From Pelomicrobium methylotrophicum (GTDB lineage Bacteria > Pseudomonadota > Gammaproteobacteria > Burkholderiales > UBA6910): 64,000 nucleotides of DNA. Positions within the stretch are counted from its first letter, which is position 1, and each line of letters starts with the position of its first letter. The translations under genes were made by a program, and so were the position numbers. Location of the stretch: positions 22,453 to 86,452 of the forward strand of contig NZ_VPFL01000016.1 in the NCBI RefSeq assembly GCF_008014345.1. Direction: 5' to 3'. The notes under the pieces were generated by a model. It had not been told where the DNA came from and made no database searches. It was given only the letters and a program-made list of their open reading frames with translations. Shown here one piece after another: positions 8,230 to 16,503 of the stretch.

Positions 8230-9069
8230 ATGAAGAAGGCAGAAAACGCAGGTCTGCTTTCCATGCCGGCAGACCAGTATCACGCCAATCAGGCGGTTGG
8301 CCATTCAGGGCTGGTGCGCATCATGCGCTCTCCAGCCCACTACCGGGAATACGTGACCAACCCGCCCGAGCCGACCCCGGCGATGCAGTTGGGAACGGCA
8401 TTCCACGTGGCCCTTCTTGAGCCGGATCGGCTCGGAGAGACCTTCGTGGTCGCGCCGAAGTTCGACCGGCGCACGAAGGAAGGTCGTCAAGCCGCCGAGG
8501 CCTGGGAGGCGGAACACGCGGGCAAAACCGCGCTGACCGCCGAGCAGATGAACGCCATCGAGCAGATGGTAGCGTCGGTGAAGCAACACGCCGGCGCTGC
8601 CGGACTGCTCGCCAACGGAATGGCTGAGATGTCCGGCTTCTGGAGTGATCCGGAAACCGGCATCGAGTGCAAGTGCCGCCCGGACTGGCTGGCTATGGCA
8701 GGCGAGACCGTCACCGGCATTGTCGATGTGAAAACCTGCGTCGACGCGAGCGCCGATGGCTTTGCTCGCGCAATCGCCACGCTGGGCTACGACCTGCAGG
8801 CAGCTTTCTACCAGGATGGGCTGAAGGCCATGACCGGCAGAACCATCCCGTTCTACTTCATCGCCGTTGAGAAGGAGGCGCCCTACGCGGTTGCAGCCTA
8901 CGAGGCGAGCGACGAGGTGATCGAGGTCGGACGCGCCAAGTATCGCGGTGCGCTTCAGCTTCTGAAGTGGTGCCGCGAGAACGGCCGCTGGCCTGCGTAT
9001 CAGCCGAACGGGGAGATCGAGACGATCAACCTGCCGCGCTGGGCAGCCAACTTCGACCTGGAGGGGTGA
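8230..9069 (+). CDS. RecE-like exonuclease (PD-(D/E)XK, DUF3799)
   Basis: 279 aa, the size of the nuclease domain of exodeoxyribonuclease VIII/RecE-like proteins. It should digest double-stranded ends to feed RecT-type annealing. Visible: N-terminal HSGLVRIMRSPAHYREY, GTAFHVALLEP, and the catalytic core CKCRPDWLA...GIVDVKTC with the Asp and Lys of the PD-(D/E)XK fold. ATG 8230 follows AAAGGAGG. The RecT gene at 9830 completes the recombination pair, with two small genes between. Confidence 0.88.
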   Translation: MKKAENAGLLSMPADQYHANQAVGHSGLVRIMRSPAHYREYVTNPPEPTPAMQLGTAFHVALLEPDRLGETFVVAPKFDRRTKEGRQAAEAWEAEHAGKTALTAEQMNAIEQMVASVKQHAGAAGLLANGMAEMSGFWSDPETGIECKCRPDWLAMAGETVTGIVDVKTCVDASADGFARAIATLGYDLQAAFYQDGLKAMTGRTIPFYFIAVEKEAPYAVAAYEASDEVIEVGRAKYRGALQLLKWCRENGRWPAYQPNGEIETINLPRWAANFDLEG

Positions 9070-9072
9070 GCC

Positions 9073-9528
9073 ATGATCTACACCAAGTTCATGCTGACCC
9101 CTGGCGCAAAATGGCCTGAAGACTGGCTGGACGGCGCCGAATTCACCCCCAAGCCCTCCTTGCAAGACGCCGATGAGGTGGTCGAGCGTGAGGGCGAAGG
9201 GACTACCGCTTTCGCCCTGATGGGCTTCGACCCGGAGGGCGACAGGTGGGAAGTCCTGATGGTGGCCTACCGTCACACTACCCTGGTGCGCCGCGTCAAC
9301 ATGATGTTTGGCACGGACACGGAGTGGGACGGCCAGGCGCCGATGGAGTTAGACCGCGGAGAGGGGATCGAAGCGGTCGAGTACACGACCATTGATGGCC
9401 GCCGAGTCAGGGTATGGGGCGGTCTGATGGCGGGAACTATAGCTGCCTATCAAGACCATTCTCCATCCTGGCTTCGCTTCGAGGCACTAGCCAACCGCCT
9501 CGGCGTGACGATCCGGAAGGAGGCGTAA
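9073..9528 (+). CDS. Conserved-looking hypothetical protein
   Basis: 151 aa, not recognised. It starts 3 bp after the exonuclease stop, with GAGGGGTGA as ribosome site, so it is probably co-translated with it. Acidic and Trp-rich, with no clear membrane segment or catalytic motif. It may assist the RecE/RecT functions, but that is only suggested by position. Confidence 0.7.
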   Translation: MIYTKFMLTPGAKWPEDWLDGAEFTPKPSLQDADEVVEREGEGTTAFALMGFDPEGDRWEVLMVAYRHTTLVRRVNMMFGTDTEWDGQAPMELDRGEGIEAVEYTTIDGRRVRVWGGLMAGTIAAYQDHSPSWLRFEALANRLGVTIRKEA

Positions 9529-9732
9529 GTGGCCAACGTCCGATTCGTCACGAATGGCAATGAAAACGGCAAGACAGCATACCTTGTAAAACAAGGTCTT
9601 GCCGGCATGTGGATCACTATCGCCTCCATCGTCTTCGATGGTGAGCGCTGGTGCGTACACAAACATGGCCGAATCGATCGCTTCGAGAAACTGCGCGAAG
9701 CGAAAGACGAGGCCATCAAGTCGGCCTGCTAA
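9529..9732 (+). CDS. Small hypothetical protein
   Basis: 67 aa with a GTG start directly after the previous stop codon; AAGGAGG lies just upstream. It contains WITIASIVFDGERWCVHKHG, a short beta-rich segment. Function unknown. It is the last gene before the RecT leader. Confidence 0.6.
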   Translation: MANVRFVTNGNENGKTAYLVKQGLAGMWITIASIVFDGERWCVHKHGRIDRFEKLREAKDEAIKSAC

Positions 9733-9750
9733 ACAGGTAGGTCAATTCAA

Positions 9751-9781
9751 CCGGGCGGGAGCCCATGCGTTTCCCGTCCGG
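9751..9781 (+). promoter_or_regulatory. Short stem-loop leader
   Basis: CCGGGCGGGA (9751-9760) pairs with TCCCGTCCGG (9772-9781); the single non-Watson-Crick pair is G.U, allowed in RNA. It is followed by GGGGCCATGGTGC and the recT gene. Confidence 0.7.
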
Positions 9782-9829
9782 GGGGCCATGGTGCGACCGC
9801 CTTTCATTTTCATTCCGAAAGGAGAAACC

Positions 9830-10912
9830 ATGGCTTTACAAACTCTGAAGAACCTCAATCGAGCTGAATCCAACCCCCAAACCTTTCCGGCCATGCTGGA
9901 AAAGTTCAAAGGGGAGATTGCCCGGGCGCTGCCCAAGCATATCAACCCGGACCGCATGGCGCGCATCGCCCTGACCGCGTTCCGCATGAACCCGAAACTG
10001 GCGGAATGCGATCCGCGGAGCGTTTTCGCGGCCGTCGTCCAGTCCTCGCAGTTGGGATTGGAAGTCGGGCTGATGGGCGAGGCGCATCTGGTGCCGTTCA
10101 AGGGGCAATGCCAGCTCATCCCCGGCTACACCGGGCTGATGAAGCTGGCACGCCAGTCCGGTCTGGTTCAGGACATCTATGCGCACGAGGTCCGCGTGAA
10201 CGACAAGTTCACTCTCAAGCTCGGGCTGGAGCGTTCCCTGGAGCACGAACCGCTCACTGGTCCCGGCGGCTTCCCTGCTTCCGATGAGGAACGTGGTGAG
10301 GTGGTCGGCTTTTACGCGGTCGCCGTCTTCAAAGACGGCACACGCAGTTTTGCGGCCATGAGCCGCAAGGAAGTCGAGCGGATCCGCGACAACAGTCGCG
10401 GCTACCAGGTCGCCAAAGCTGCGAAGAAGGAGTCCGTTTGGGACACCGACTTCGTGGCCATGGGCCTCAAGACCGTCATCCGGCGGCTGTGCAAGTTCCT
10501 GCCAAAGTCGCCGGAACTGGCGACGGCGCTGGCGCTTGATGCGGCGGCGGATAGCGGAAAGGGCCAGAACCTCGATGTCAATGACGTGATCGAAGGCAAT
10601 TATGCCCCGATCATTGATCATGACACGGGTGAAATCCTGGATCCGGCCACTCAGGAGAAACCGGAACCGTCGGAAGAAGCGGCGAAGCCTCAGACTTCGC
10701 CCGCTAAAGCGGCGGCCAAGCCGGAGACTGGCGGGCCGGCAAAGGTCAATCCGAAGCTTGAGGCGGCCATCAAGACCATGGAGAAGGCGAAGACGGTGGA
10801 TGCGCTGGATGAAGCCTACATCCGCGCCGAAGCCGAATTCGAGGGGGCTGAGATCGAAATCCTGATGCGAGAATACCGTCGCATCAAAGCCGACCTCGGC
10901 AGCATGATCTAA
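9830..10912 (+). CDS. recT: RecT-family single-strand annealing protein
   Basis: 360 aa. Anneals complementary single strands during recombination. The RecT core is clear: FPAMLEKFKGEIARALPKHI, SVFAAVVQSSQLGLEVG, LIPGYTGLMKLARQSG and MGLKTVIRRLCKFLPKS. After residue about 270 a Pro/Ala/Lys-rich linker leads to a helical C-terminal extension not usual in short RecT proteins. ATG 9830 has AAAGGAG upstream. Confidence 0.95.
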   Translation: MALQTLKNLNRAESNPQTFPAMLEKFKGEIARALPKHINPDRMARIALTAFRMNPKLAECDPRSVFAAVVQSSQLGLEVGLMGEAHLVPFKGQCQLIPGYTGLMKLARQSGLVQDIYAHEVRVNDKFTLKLGLERSLEHEPLTGPGGFPASDEERGEVVGFYAVAVFKDGTRSFAAMSRKEVERIRDNSRGYQVAKAAKKESVWDTDFVAMGLKTVIRRLCKFLPKSPELATALALDAAADSGKGQNLDVNDVIEGNYAPIIDHDTGEILDPATQEKPEPSEEAAKPQTSPAKAAAKPETGGPAKVNPKLEAAIKTMEKAKTVDALDEAYIRAEAEFEGAEIEILMREYRRIKADLGSMI

Positions 10913-10919
10913 GCAGTAC

Positions 10920-10943
10920 CCCCGCGCTTCGGCGCGGGGTTTT
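10920..10943 (+). terminator. Intrinsic terminator after recT
   Basis: CCCCGCGC, tetraloop TTCG, GCGCGGGG, then TTTT. Confidence 0.85.
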
Positions 10944-11120
10944 CCGGAGCGCATTCTTCTGAGTGCGCCGCGGAAAACCAGATTTCTCGTTCTGGCGTAA
11001 GCCAGGAGAAAAGAAGGTAGCTGGCCTTCTCAAAGAAGCAGCATCGAGGCGGCAGTCCGGGCGACCGGCTGCCATTCGTAAACCCCGCCGGGGCGCTCGT
11101 TCCCGGCAGGGGACGATGCG
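10940..11120 (+). ncRNA. Multi-stem leader RNA, copy B
   Basis: Stems in order: TTTTCCGGAGCGCA with TGCGCCGCGGAAAA; TTCTGG-CGTAA-GCCAGGA; TAGCTG with CAGCA (about 11019-11043); GGCAGTCCGG with CCGGCTGCC closed by GCGA; final CCCCGCCGGG (11083-11092) with CCCGGCAGGGG (11102-11112). The gene at 11148 follows. Confidence 0.75.
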
Positions 11121-11147
11121 TCTTCGGCTCTAGTTATGGAGGCGAAG

Positions 11148-11804
11148 ATGTTCTTCGAGAAGAAAATCGACCTGCGTTCCAAGCAAGCGATGGTGGCCTT
11201 CCTTTGCGGCCACCACAGGTATTACACGATGAACTCGTGGAACCGGACGACCAGCTACGCGAATAGGATAAAAATCCCCTATCTAGGCTTGACACAGGAG
11301 CAGGTAAGCCGGGCCTACGACATTCTCGATACCGACTACTGGGATGAGCTTCAGTTCGTCATCGACGACTTCACGTCGGAGATGGATGGGAACTACACGA
11401 TCGGGGTCAATGGCCGCTCGGGTGGTTACCTGGTGCTGTACAGGGGTGAGTATTACGACCCTGGGTACAAGAGCCGGTGCCGCGCCTGCGGGCAACTGAA
11501 CTACCAAGCAGTTAGCGGCGAGGTTGGTCAGTGCGGTCGGTGCGGAAAGATGGAGCGGGTCAATTTTTCAAAGCCGCTCCGGTGGCATCGAGTTCTACCT
11601 GGTCAAGGCATCGACCAAGGAGAATCCTTTGAGGACTGGTCGATGCAACAGTTGCGAGAGCGGGTAGAGCTGGTATGCCGGTTCGACCGCGCATGCGACG
11701 AGATTCGGAACGCATTCATCGACCTTCTCGATAACTGCTGTGTTATCGAGGAGACGGTGATGGTTCCCAAGACCGTCCGTCGCATCGTCTGCGCTGCTGC
11801 GTAG
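11148..11804 (+). CDS. Hypothetical zinc-ribbon protein
   Basis: 218 aa, family not recognised. A four-Cys zinc ribbon is visible (CRACGQ ... CGRCGK) near residues 110-130. The N-terminal part is aromatic-rich (AFLCGHHRYYTMNSWNRTTS). I chose ATG 11148 because GGAGG lies 7 bases upstream; ATG 11136 would overlap that site. A structured leader precedes it and the SSB leader follows, so it is expressed among the DNA-processing genes. Confidence 0.7.
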   Translation: MFFEKKIDLRSKQAMVAFLCGHHRYYTMNSWNRTTSYANRIKIPYLGLTQEQVSRAYDILDTDYWDELQFVIDDFTSEMDGNYTIGVNGRSGGYLVLYRGEYYDPGYKSRCRACGQLNYQAVSGEVGQCGRCGKMERVNFSKPLRWHRVLPGQGIDQGESFEDWSMQQLRERVELVCRFDRACDEIRNAFIDLLDNCCVIEETVMVPKTVRRIVCAAA

Positions 11805-11815
11805 GTTCTTCTCAA

Positions 11816-11846
11816 CCCGGCGGGAAACGCCATGTCTCCCGCCGGG
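11816..11846 (+). promoter_or_regulatory. Short stem-loop leader of ssb
   Basis: Perfect 10-bp stem: CCCGGCGGGA with TCCCGCCGGG, followed by GGCATGGTGTGACC. Confidence 0.75.
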
Positions 11847-11895
11847 GGCATGGTGTGACCGCCTTTCCAGTCTCATGACAGAAAGGAGTTTCACC

Positions 11896-12300
11896 ATGTT
11901 GAATAAAGTCCAACTGATCGGCTTTCTTGGGGCCGACCCGGATGTTCGCTACACACAAGATGGCGATGCCATCGCCCGTTTCCGCCTTGCCACCCATGAG
12001 ACGTTCAGGGACGGAAAGGGCGAGAAGCAGGACCGGACGGAGTGGCACAACATAGTCATGTTCGGCCGGCTTGCAGAAATAGCGAAGGAGCATCTGAAGA
12101 AGGGCTCCTTGGCATACGTCGAGGGCCACCTCCATACCCGTTCCTGGGAGAAGGATGGCGAGACCCGCTACACCACGGAAATCGTCGCCGAGAGCATGAA
12201 AATGCTCCCGAGCGGCAAGGCGAAGGATGACCACGAGGCGCCCAAGACGGCGAAGAGCGGGAAATCCGCTGCCAAGCATTACGACGATGGGCCGTTCTGA
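11896..12300 (+). CDS. ssb: Single-stranded DNA-binding protein
   Basis: 134 aa OB-fold SSB: NKVQLIGFLGADPDVRYT at the start, then TEWHNIVMFGRLAEIAKEHL and KGSLAYVEGHL. The linker is short and the acidic tip ends DDGPF, close to the canonical DDDIPF that recruits partner proteins. Mobile-element SSBs coat incoming single strands during conjugation. ATG 11896 follows AAAGGAG; the next gene starts 14 bp downstream. Confidence 0.96.
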   Translation: MLNKVQLIGFLGADPDVRYTQDGDAIARFRLATHETFRDGKGEKQDRTEWHNIVMFGRLAEIAKEHLKKGSLAYVEGHLHTRSWEKDGETRYTTEIVAESMKMLPSGKAKDDHEAPKTAKSGKSAAKHYDDGPF

Positions 12301-12314
12301 TGGAGGGTGCTGCC

Positions 12315-12626
12315 ATGTTGCTGACCAAGCATGAAGCTGCGCAGAAGTGGTGCCCTCTGGCGCAATCAGAGGTGTGCATGGCCGATGGCTGCGCGATGTG
12401 GCGATGGGCGCCAATCATCAATCCTTCGAACGGTGCTCGACGGTTCATGGTGGCAGACAATCCTGCTGCGAAAACCGAGCAGGAAGCCGGTACCAAGCCG
12501 GAACACTGCCATGGCTGGGAGTTCCACCCCTGCGCGGAGGATCCAGCCGGATGGATCGAGCCGGAGGCGGCAGCCAATAGGCGCCGTCGCGGCTATTGCG
12601 GTCTTGCCGGCGTGCCTTCGCTCTGA
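12315..12626 (+). CDS. Small Cys/Trp-rich hypothetical protein
   Basis: 103 aa, probably co-transcribed with ssb. ATG 12315 has GGAGG at about -10; an earlier ATG at 12300 overlaps the ssb stop. Contains CPLAQSEVCMADGCAMWRW, a Cys-rich motif recalling small phage/ICE proteins of unknown function, and a second Cys/His cluster (HCHGWEFHPCAEDP). Metal binding is plausible but unproved. Confidence 0.65.
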   Translation: MLLTKHEAAQKWCPLAQSEVCMADGCAMWRWAPIINPSNGARRFMVADNPAAKTEQEAGTKPEHCHGWEFHPCAEDPAGWIEPEAAANRRRRGYCGLAGVPSL

Positions 12627-12639
12627 ATGACAGCACGAA

Positions 12640-12670
12640 CCCCAGCCGGGGAGCTTCTCCCCGGCTGGGG
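12640..12670 (+). promoter_or_regulatory. Short stem-loop leader of the primase gene
   Basis: Perfect 13-bp stem: CCCCAGCCGGGGA (12640-12652) with TCCCCGGCTGGGG (12658-12670), then GACGCTCTTCGG. A second hairpin around GCATCCA/TGGATGC lies at about 12705-12740. Confidence 0.75.
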
Positions 12671-12771
12671 ACGCTCTTCGGCTGGTTTTCACCCCGTGCC
12701 GGGGCATCCAAAAGTGCCTCTTGCGGGGTGCTTCTGGATGCTCCGACCGGGGCTTTTCAGAGGAGAACAGC

Positions 12772-13848
12772 ATGAAAGCCGAAGAGATCAGACCTGTGGC
12801 GCGTGGACGATGGGGAGAAATCCTCGCGGCCCTCGCGCCCCATTTGATTCCAGCGCTGGAACGCAAAGGCCGCCATATGCCTTGTCCGGTACATGGCGGA
12901 AGAGACGGCTACCGTGTCTTCAAGGATGTGGATGAAACCGGTGGAAGCGTCTGCAACACGTGCGGCGTGTTCCCGGACGGTTTCGCCACGCTCATGTGGG
13001 CGAACGGTTGGGATTTCCCTACCGCGCTCAGGGCGGTGGCGGGCTACCTGTGTGTCGGGACCAGCACGGGGAGGCCCGCGCGGAAAGTAAAGCCTGAGCC
13101 ACAGAAGGGCGAGGACGACGAGAAGCTGCGCCAAGCGCTCAACCGTGTCTGGAACGAGTCGATCCCGATTATGGACCGGGACGCGGAGCCGGCCAGGTTG
13201 TACTTGGCGCGGCGCGGAATCTCGATCCGTCCGCCAGAAACCATCCGGTTCCATCCGTCGCTGGCGTACTACGACGGCGACAAAAAGGCAGCAGGAGGCT
13301 ACCCGGCCATCATCGCAATGGTGACCGGCGCGCAGGGGAATCCGGTAACGATTCACAGGACTTACCTCACGCCAGACGGGAAGAAGGCCCCCGTCGAGTC
13401 GCCAAAGAAATTGATGGCCTACCCGAAGGATCGCAGGATCGTCGGGGGTGCCATCCGGCTGGTGGAGGCGGGTTCTGTGCTCGCCGTGGCCGAAGGTCTC
13501 GAAACCTCCCTGGCCGTGCTGGAAGGTACCGGGTTACCGGTCTGGTGCGCCGTCAATGCGTACCTGCTGGAACATCTCGTGCCGCCTGAGAGTGTCCGCC
13601 GTGTCATTGTCTTCGCCGATAAGGACAGGGCAACCGAACAGCATCCCAGAGGTCACGGGCAGGAAGCCGCCAGGCGACTCGTCCAGCGTCTCTGGGAGAT
13701 GGGGATCAAGGCATCGGCCATCGTTCCCGCAGGGGAGATTCCGCCGGGCCAGAAGTCTCTGGACTGGTTGGACATCCTCAATCGGGACGGAAAGGCGGGA
13801 TTCCCGACCTTGCGATCGGTTGAGCAGGCAATCCGCCGTGTCGCATAA
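12772..13848 (+). CDS. P4-type DNA primase with zinc-binding and TOPRIM domains
   Basis: 358 aa. The N-terminal zinc finger shows C-P-V-H ... C-N-T-C (residues about 38-65). The C-terminal half has the TOPRIM signatures LAVAEGLETSLA and RRVIVFADKDRA. It would prime DNA synthesis, probably the complementary strand after transfer. There is no helicase domain. ATG 12772 follows AGAGGAG. The next small gene begins 10 bp after the stop. Confidence 0.88.
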   Translation: MKAEEIRPVARGRWGEILAALAPHLIPALERKGRHMPCPVHGGRDGYRVFKDVDETGGSVCNTCGVFPDGFATLMWANGWDFPTALRAVAGYLCVGTSTGRPARKVKPEPQKGEDDEKLRQALNRVWNESIPIMDRDAEPARLYLARRGISIRPPETIRFHPSLAYYDGDKKAAGGYPAIIAMVTGAQGNPVTIHRTYLTPDGKKAPVESPKKLMAYPKDRRIVGGAIRLVEAGSVLAVAEGLETSLAVLEGTGLPVWCAVNAYLLEHLVPPESVRRVIVFADKDRATEQHPRGHGQEAARRLVQRLWEMGIKASAIVPAGEIPPGQKSLDWLDILNRDGKAGFPTLRSVEQAIRRVA

Positions 13849-13858
13849 GGGGGGGGAG

Positions 13859-14101
13859 ATGTACGGAATCATCGACTTCTCCAGAATCGACACGGAACCC
13901 GGCGCGCCCTCGGCCTTTGCGCCCCCAAGCGGGTGGCACGGCGACTACATGCAGTACATGCGGCAACGTTGGAAAACCGATCCAGGCGTTCGGCAGCATG
14001 TAGCGGTAGTCGGCCGCATGCTCGTAAGGGGCGAGCGGGTGGTTTTCTGCGGGCCTTTCGCAAAAGAAGCGAAAGAGATCGCGGAGGCCGTCTGGCGGTA
14101 A
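13859..14101 (+). CDS. Small hypothetical protein
   Basis: 80 aa, starting at ATG 13859 after GGGGGGGAG. Not recognised: soluble, with Met/Tyr/Trp-rich middle (GDYMQYMRQRWKTD) and a C-terminal helix (AKEAKEIAEAVWR). It is the last gene of the primase unit, followed by a terminator. Confidence 0.6.
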   Translation: MYGIIDFSRIDTEPGAPSAFAPPSGWHGDYMQYMRQRWKTDPGVRQHVAVVGRMLVRGERVVFCGPFAKEAKEIAEAVWR

Positions 14102-14105
14102 GCCG

Positions 14106-14128
14106 CCCCGCCGAAAGGCGGGGTTTTT
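14106..14128 (+). terminator. Intrinsic terminator
   Basis: CCCCGCC, tetraloop GAAA, GGCGGGG, then TTTTT. Confidence 0.85.
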
Positions 14129-14310
14129 CCCAGCACATCGGACGGTGTGCTGAGAAAAGCCAAGTTTCTTCCTGTCGGTTATGCCGATGGGTGGATGGTC
14201 CTAGCTGGGGACTGAAAAAAAGAAGCAGCGTTGAGACTGACAGGCGGCGACGCCTGTCAGATATTCAAACCCCTGTCGGGGGGCAATCCCCGGCTTGGGG
14301 ACGCTCTTCG
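14124..14310 (+). ncRNA. Multi-stem leader RNA, copy C
   Basis: Stems: TTTTCCCAGCACA with TGTGCTGAGAAAA; a TCGG-TTATG-CCGA hairpin; TAGCTG with CAGCG; a perfect 10-bp stem CTGACAGGCG with CGCCTGTCAG closed by GCGA (about 14237-14260); final hairpin about 14269-14300. The MazF-like gene at 14350 follows. Confidence 0.75.
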
Positions 14311-14349
14311 ACAGCCGATGCCGGACGGTATCCGGTTTGGAGAAGAGCA

Positions 14350-14691
14350 ATGAAAGAAGGTGATGTGGTGCTCGCCCCTTTCCGCTTCATGGATCGGGTG
14401 GAGAAGAAGCTGCGGCCATGCATCGTCATCGAAGCTGATGCGGTGTCGGTGAAGGTAGTCTTCATCACGAGCCGGAAAGTCGACAGGGCATTCGAAACTG
14501 AGGTTGTCCTGTCGGATGCAGAGGCGCGGCTCATAGGACTTGACCGCGCAAGCCGCGTCGACTTCGCAAAGCGGGACAGAATCCCGCGCTGTGAAGTCAA
14601 AAAGGTAATCGGGAACATCTCCGCGTTGCCGAAAAGTCGGCTCGCCGGGATGTTCCGTGCCGCGAAAGCGGCCGGTCTTTACGACGACTGA
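14350..14691 (+). CDS. MazF/PemK-like toxin family protein
   Basis: 113 aa. The start (EGDVVLAPFRF...KKLRPCIVIE) and TSRKVDRAFETEVVL follow the MazF/PemK endoribonuclease fold. No cognate antitoxin gene precedes it. The only adjacent candidate partner is the convergent ribbon-helix-helix-like gene on the other strand, overlapping by 13 bp. Its position behind a structured leader is unusual for a toxin. The family call is moderately sure; toxicity is not shown. Confidence 0.65.
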   Translation: MKEGDVVLAPFRFMDRVEKKLRPCIVIEADAVSVKVVFITSRKVDRAFETEVVLSDAEARLIGLDRASRVDFAKRDRIPRCEVKKVIGNISALPKSRLAGMFRAAKAAGLYDD

Positions 14692-15137
14692 CCGGCCATA
14701 TTTTCGGCAGCGCTCTCAGGCGAGGTTTCCTTGAGGAACTTCGCCTTGAGACGCCGCTTCTCCATAGGATCGGCGGTGGCTCGGATGGCGTCCTGGTGTT
14801 CCTTGCTGAGGAACATGAACAGGAGATCGTTCTCGATGCTGTCGTCGTCCTCGTGAGGGAGTGGAATGCCCTTGGTGATCCTCTCCCGAACACGCTCGAT
14901 GAAGGCGGGATCTGCATTGAGGTAGGTGATGCCACCAACTTCGGTGCCGTAACGCTTGAATTCGAGCGTTTCGAGCATGTCCTCATGCTCGGCAAGGTAT
15001 TCCCATGCCTTGTTGATCGCGTAGGCAACCGCCTTGTTCTGACTGACACCGAGGAATTCCGCGATGTCTTTCAGGCGCTGGTGGGTGGTCTCGTGCTTCG
15101 AGACCTGCTCGGAAAAGCGGACGACGAGAGATTTCAT
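14679..15137 (-). CDS. Hypothetical DNA-binding-like protein
   Basis: 152 aa. The N-terminus (MKSLVVRFSEQVSKHETTH...) followed by IAEFLGVSQNKAVAYAINKAW looks like a ribbon-helix-helix or similar DNA-binding domain; the rest is acidic and helical. GGAGG precedes ATG 15137, and a 19-bp palindrome lies just upstream, consistent with autoregulation. Convergent with the MazF-like gene, so an antitoxin role is possible but the arrangement is atypical. Confidence 0.65.
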   Translation of the reverse strand: MKSLVVRFSEQVSKHETTHQRLKDIAEFLGVSQNKAVAYAINKAWEYLAEHEDMLETLEFKRYGTEVGGITYLNADPAFIERVRERITKGIPLPHEDDDSIENDLLFMFLSKEHQDAIRATADPMEKRRLKAKFLKETSPESAAENMAGQSS

Positions 15138-15153
15138 ATTTACCTCCGTGAAG

Positions 15154-15172
15154 TAGTATCATAATGATACTA
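15154..15172. promoter_or_regulatory. Palindromic operator
   Basis: TAGTATCAT and ATGATACTA flank a single central A, 17 bp upstream of the minus-strand start at 15137. It probably overlaps that gene's promoter. Confidence 0.65.
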
Positions 15173-15193
15173 TTCTCATGGAGAATGTCAACA

Positions 15194-15315
15194 CCCCAGC
15201 CGGGGAGAGACACCCCGGTCGGGGCTCTCCTTTGCGCTGGGTGTTCGTTCAACGCCCCTCGACAGGGCCTTCCATAGCGCCTGGTCGCGGGCGTTACGGC
15301 AGGCCCTGTCAGGGG
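15194..15315 (+). promoter_or_regulatory. Two-hairpin leader of nrdJ
   Basis: First hairpin: CCCCAGCCGGGG with CCCCGGTCGGGG (15194-15224). Second, longer: CCCCTCGACAGGGCCT (from 15255) with AGGCCCTGTCAGGGG (to 15315). nrdJ starts 31 bp further on. Confidence 0.65.
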
Positions 15316-15345
15316 TTCCTGTCAACCAGCACGAAGGAGAAAACG

Positions 15346-16246
15346 ATGAAGATGGAAAACCTGAGACTTGGCGCCCAACCGGCGCTGCAAGAAATCTCTT
15401 ACGAGCAACTTATGAAGAAGTACGGGCGGGGTGAATCCTCGCCAGAAGAAATCCTGGATCGCGTGGCGCGCGGGCTTGCCCGCAACGAATCGGACCAGGA
15501 GAAGTGGACCGTCATCTTCCGGGATGCGCTGGAGTACTGCATTCTGGGCGGCCGGATCAATGCCAGCGCCGGAGTGGACCATGTGCAGACCACGTGGATC
15601 AACTGCTTCGTGCAGCCCATCGCCGACTCGGTGTTCGAGCCTGTGGACGGGATGCCGGGCATCATGGAGGCGGCGCGCCAAGCGGCGCAGACGATGCGCC
15701 TGGGCGGCGGGGTCGGATACGACTTCAGCCCCATCCGGCCGAAGGGAGCCTGGATCGCAAAGACCAAGTCCCTTGCGTCCGGACCGATCTCGTACATGGA
15801 GATTTTCAACTCCATGTGCTCGACGGTGATCTCCGCCGGCGCACGGCGCGGCGCCCAGATGGGCATCCTGCGCTGCGATCACCCAGACATCGAGGATTTC
15901 ATCGTGTGCAAGCGCGTCGATGATCCGAACATGCCGTGGGATCGGCGTCCTTTCAGGAACTTCAACCTCTCGGTCGGGGTGACGGATGCGCTGATGGAGG
16001 CCGTCGAAGCCGATGGCGAGTTCGAGCTGGTCCATGTGGCCGAGCCAGGACCCGACATCAAGGCGCAGGGGGCTTATCAGCGCGAGGACGGGAAGTGGGT
16101 GTACCGCAAGATGCGCGCCCGCGACCTGTACGATAAAATCATCCGGGCGACCTATGAGCGCGCGGAGCCAGGGGTGGTGTTCCTGGATCGGATCAATCAG
16201 GACAACAACCTCCGGTACATCGAGACCATCGCAGCCACCAATCCGT
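15346..16246 (+). CDS. nrdJ: Class II (B12-dependent) ribonucleotide reductase, exon 1
   Basis: Ribonucleotide reductase reduces ribonucleotides to deoxyribonucleotides; class II uses adenosylcobalamin. This exon has the N-terminal catalytic half: ASAGVDHVQTTWINCFVQP, RLGGGVGYDFSPIRP, and GARRGAQMGILRCDHPDIED. The exon stops at base T16246 inside the Asn-Pro-Cys-Gly-Glu motif, whose Cys is the thiyl radical site. Read without splicing, the frame runs 51 foreign codons to a stop at 16401. Spliced to exon 2 the frame is continuous and gives 949 aa. ATG 15346 follows AAGGAG. Confidence 0.9.
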
Positions 16247-16503
16247 ATGCATGCGGCCTGCCGGCGGAATCCGGCATGGAAAAACCCGCTCTGATCGACT
16301 CGGAAGCCCAGGCGTGGGCGACGAGGGGCAAGCAGGCAAATGCCGTGCAGCCCGAACGACTGAGCGAGCGGGCGTCCACCTTGGACGGTGCAACAGTCTG
16401 AACTCCCGTATGACGCGACAGGAGAAGCGGGAGAGGAAACCTGAAGCGGTTTCCCGCCAGCCCGACGGCTGGTCGGTAGGCGAAGGCCGAAAGTAACAGA
16501 ATG
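16247..16503 (+). ncRNA. Group I self-splicing intron in nrdJ
   Basis: 257 nt with no internal ORF. The upstream exon ends in T and the intron ends in G, as group I introns require. Removal restores N-P-C-G-E-Q exactly in frame (901 + 1949 nt = 950 codons). The guide GCGGA at 16264-16268 pairs with exon TCCGT, giving the conserved U.G at the splice site. P7 is GACTG (16358-16362) with CAGTC (16394-16398), enclosing a P8 hairpin CGTCC/GGACG. A P9-like stem CTCCCG/CGGGAG follows. Confidence 0.85.

Noticed and set aside
16247..16503. nrdJ as a frameshifted pseudogene, or as intein-containing
   Set aside because: Exact in-frame restoration by removing a U...G-bounded RNA-like insertion fits a group I intron. 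The insertion has a stop codon and is too short for an intein.
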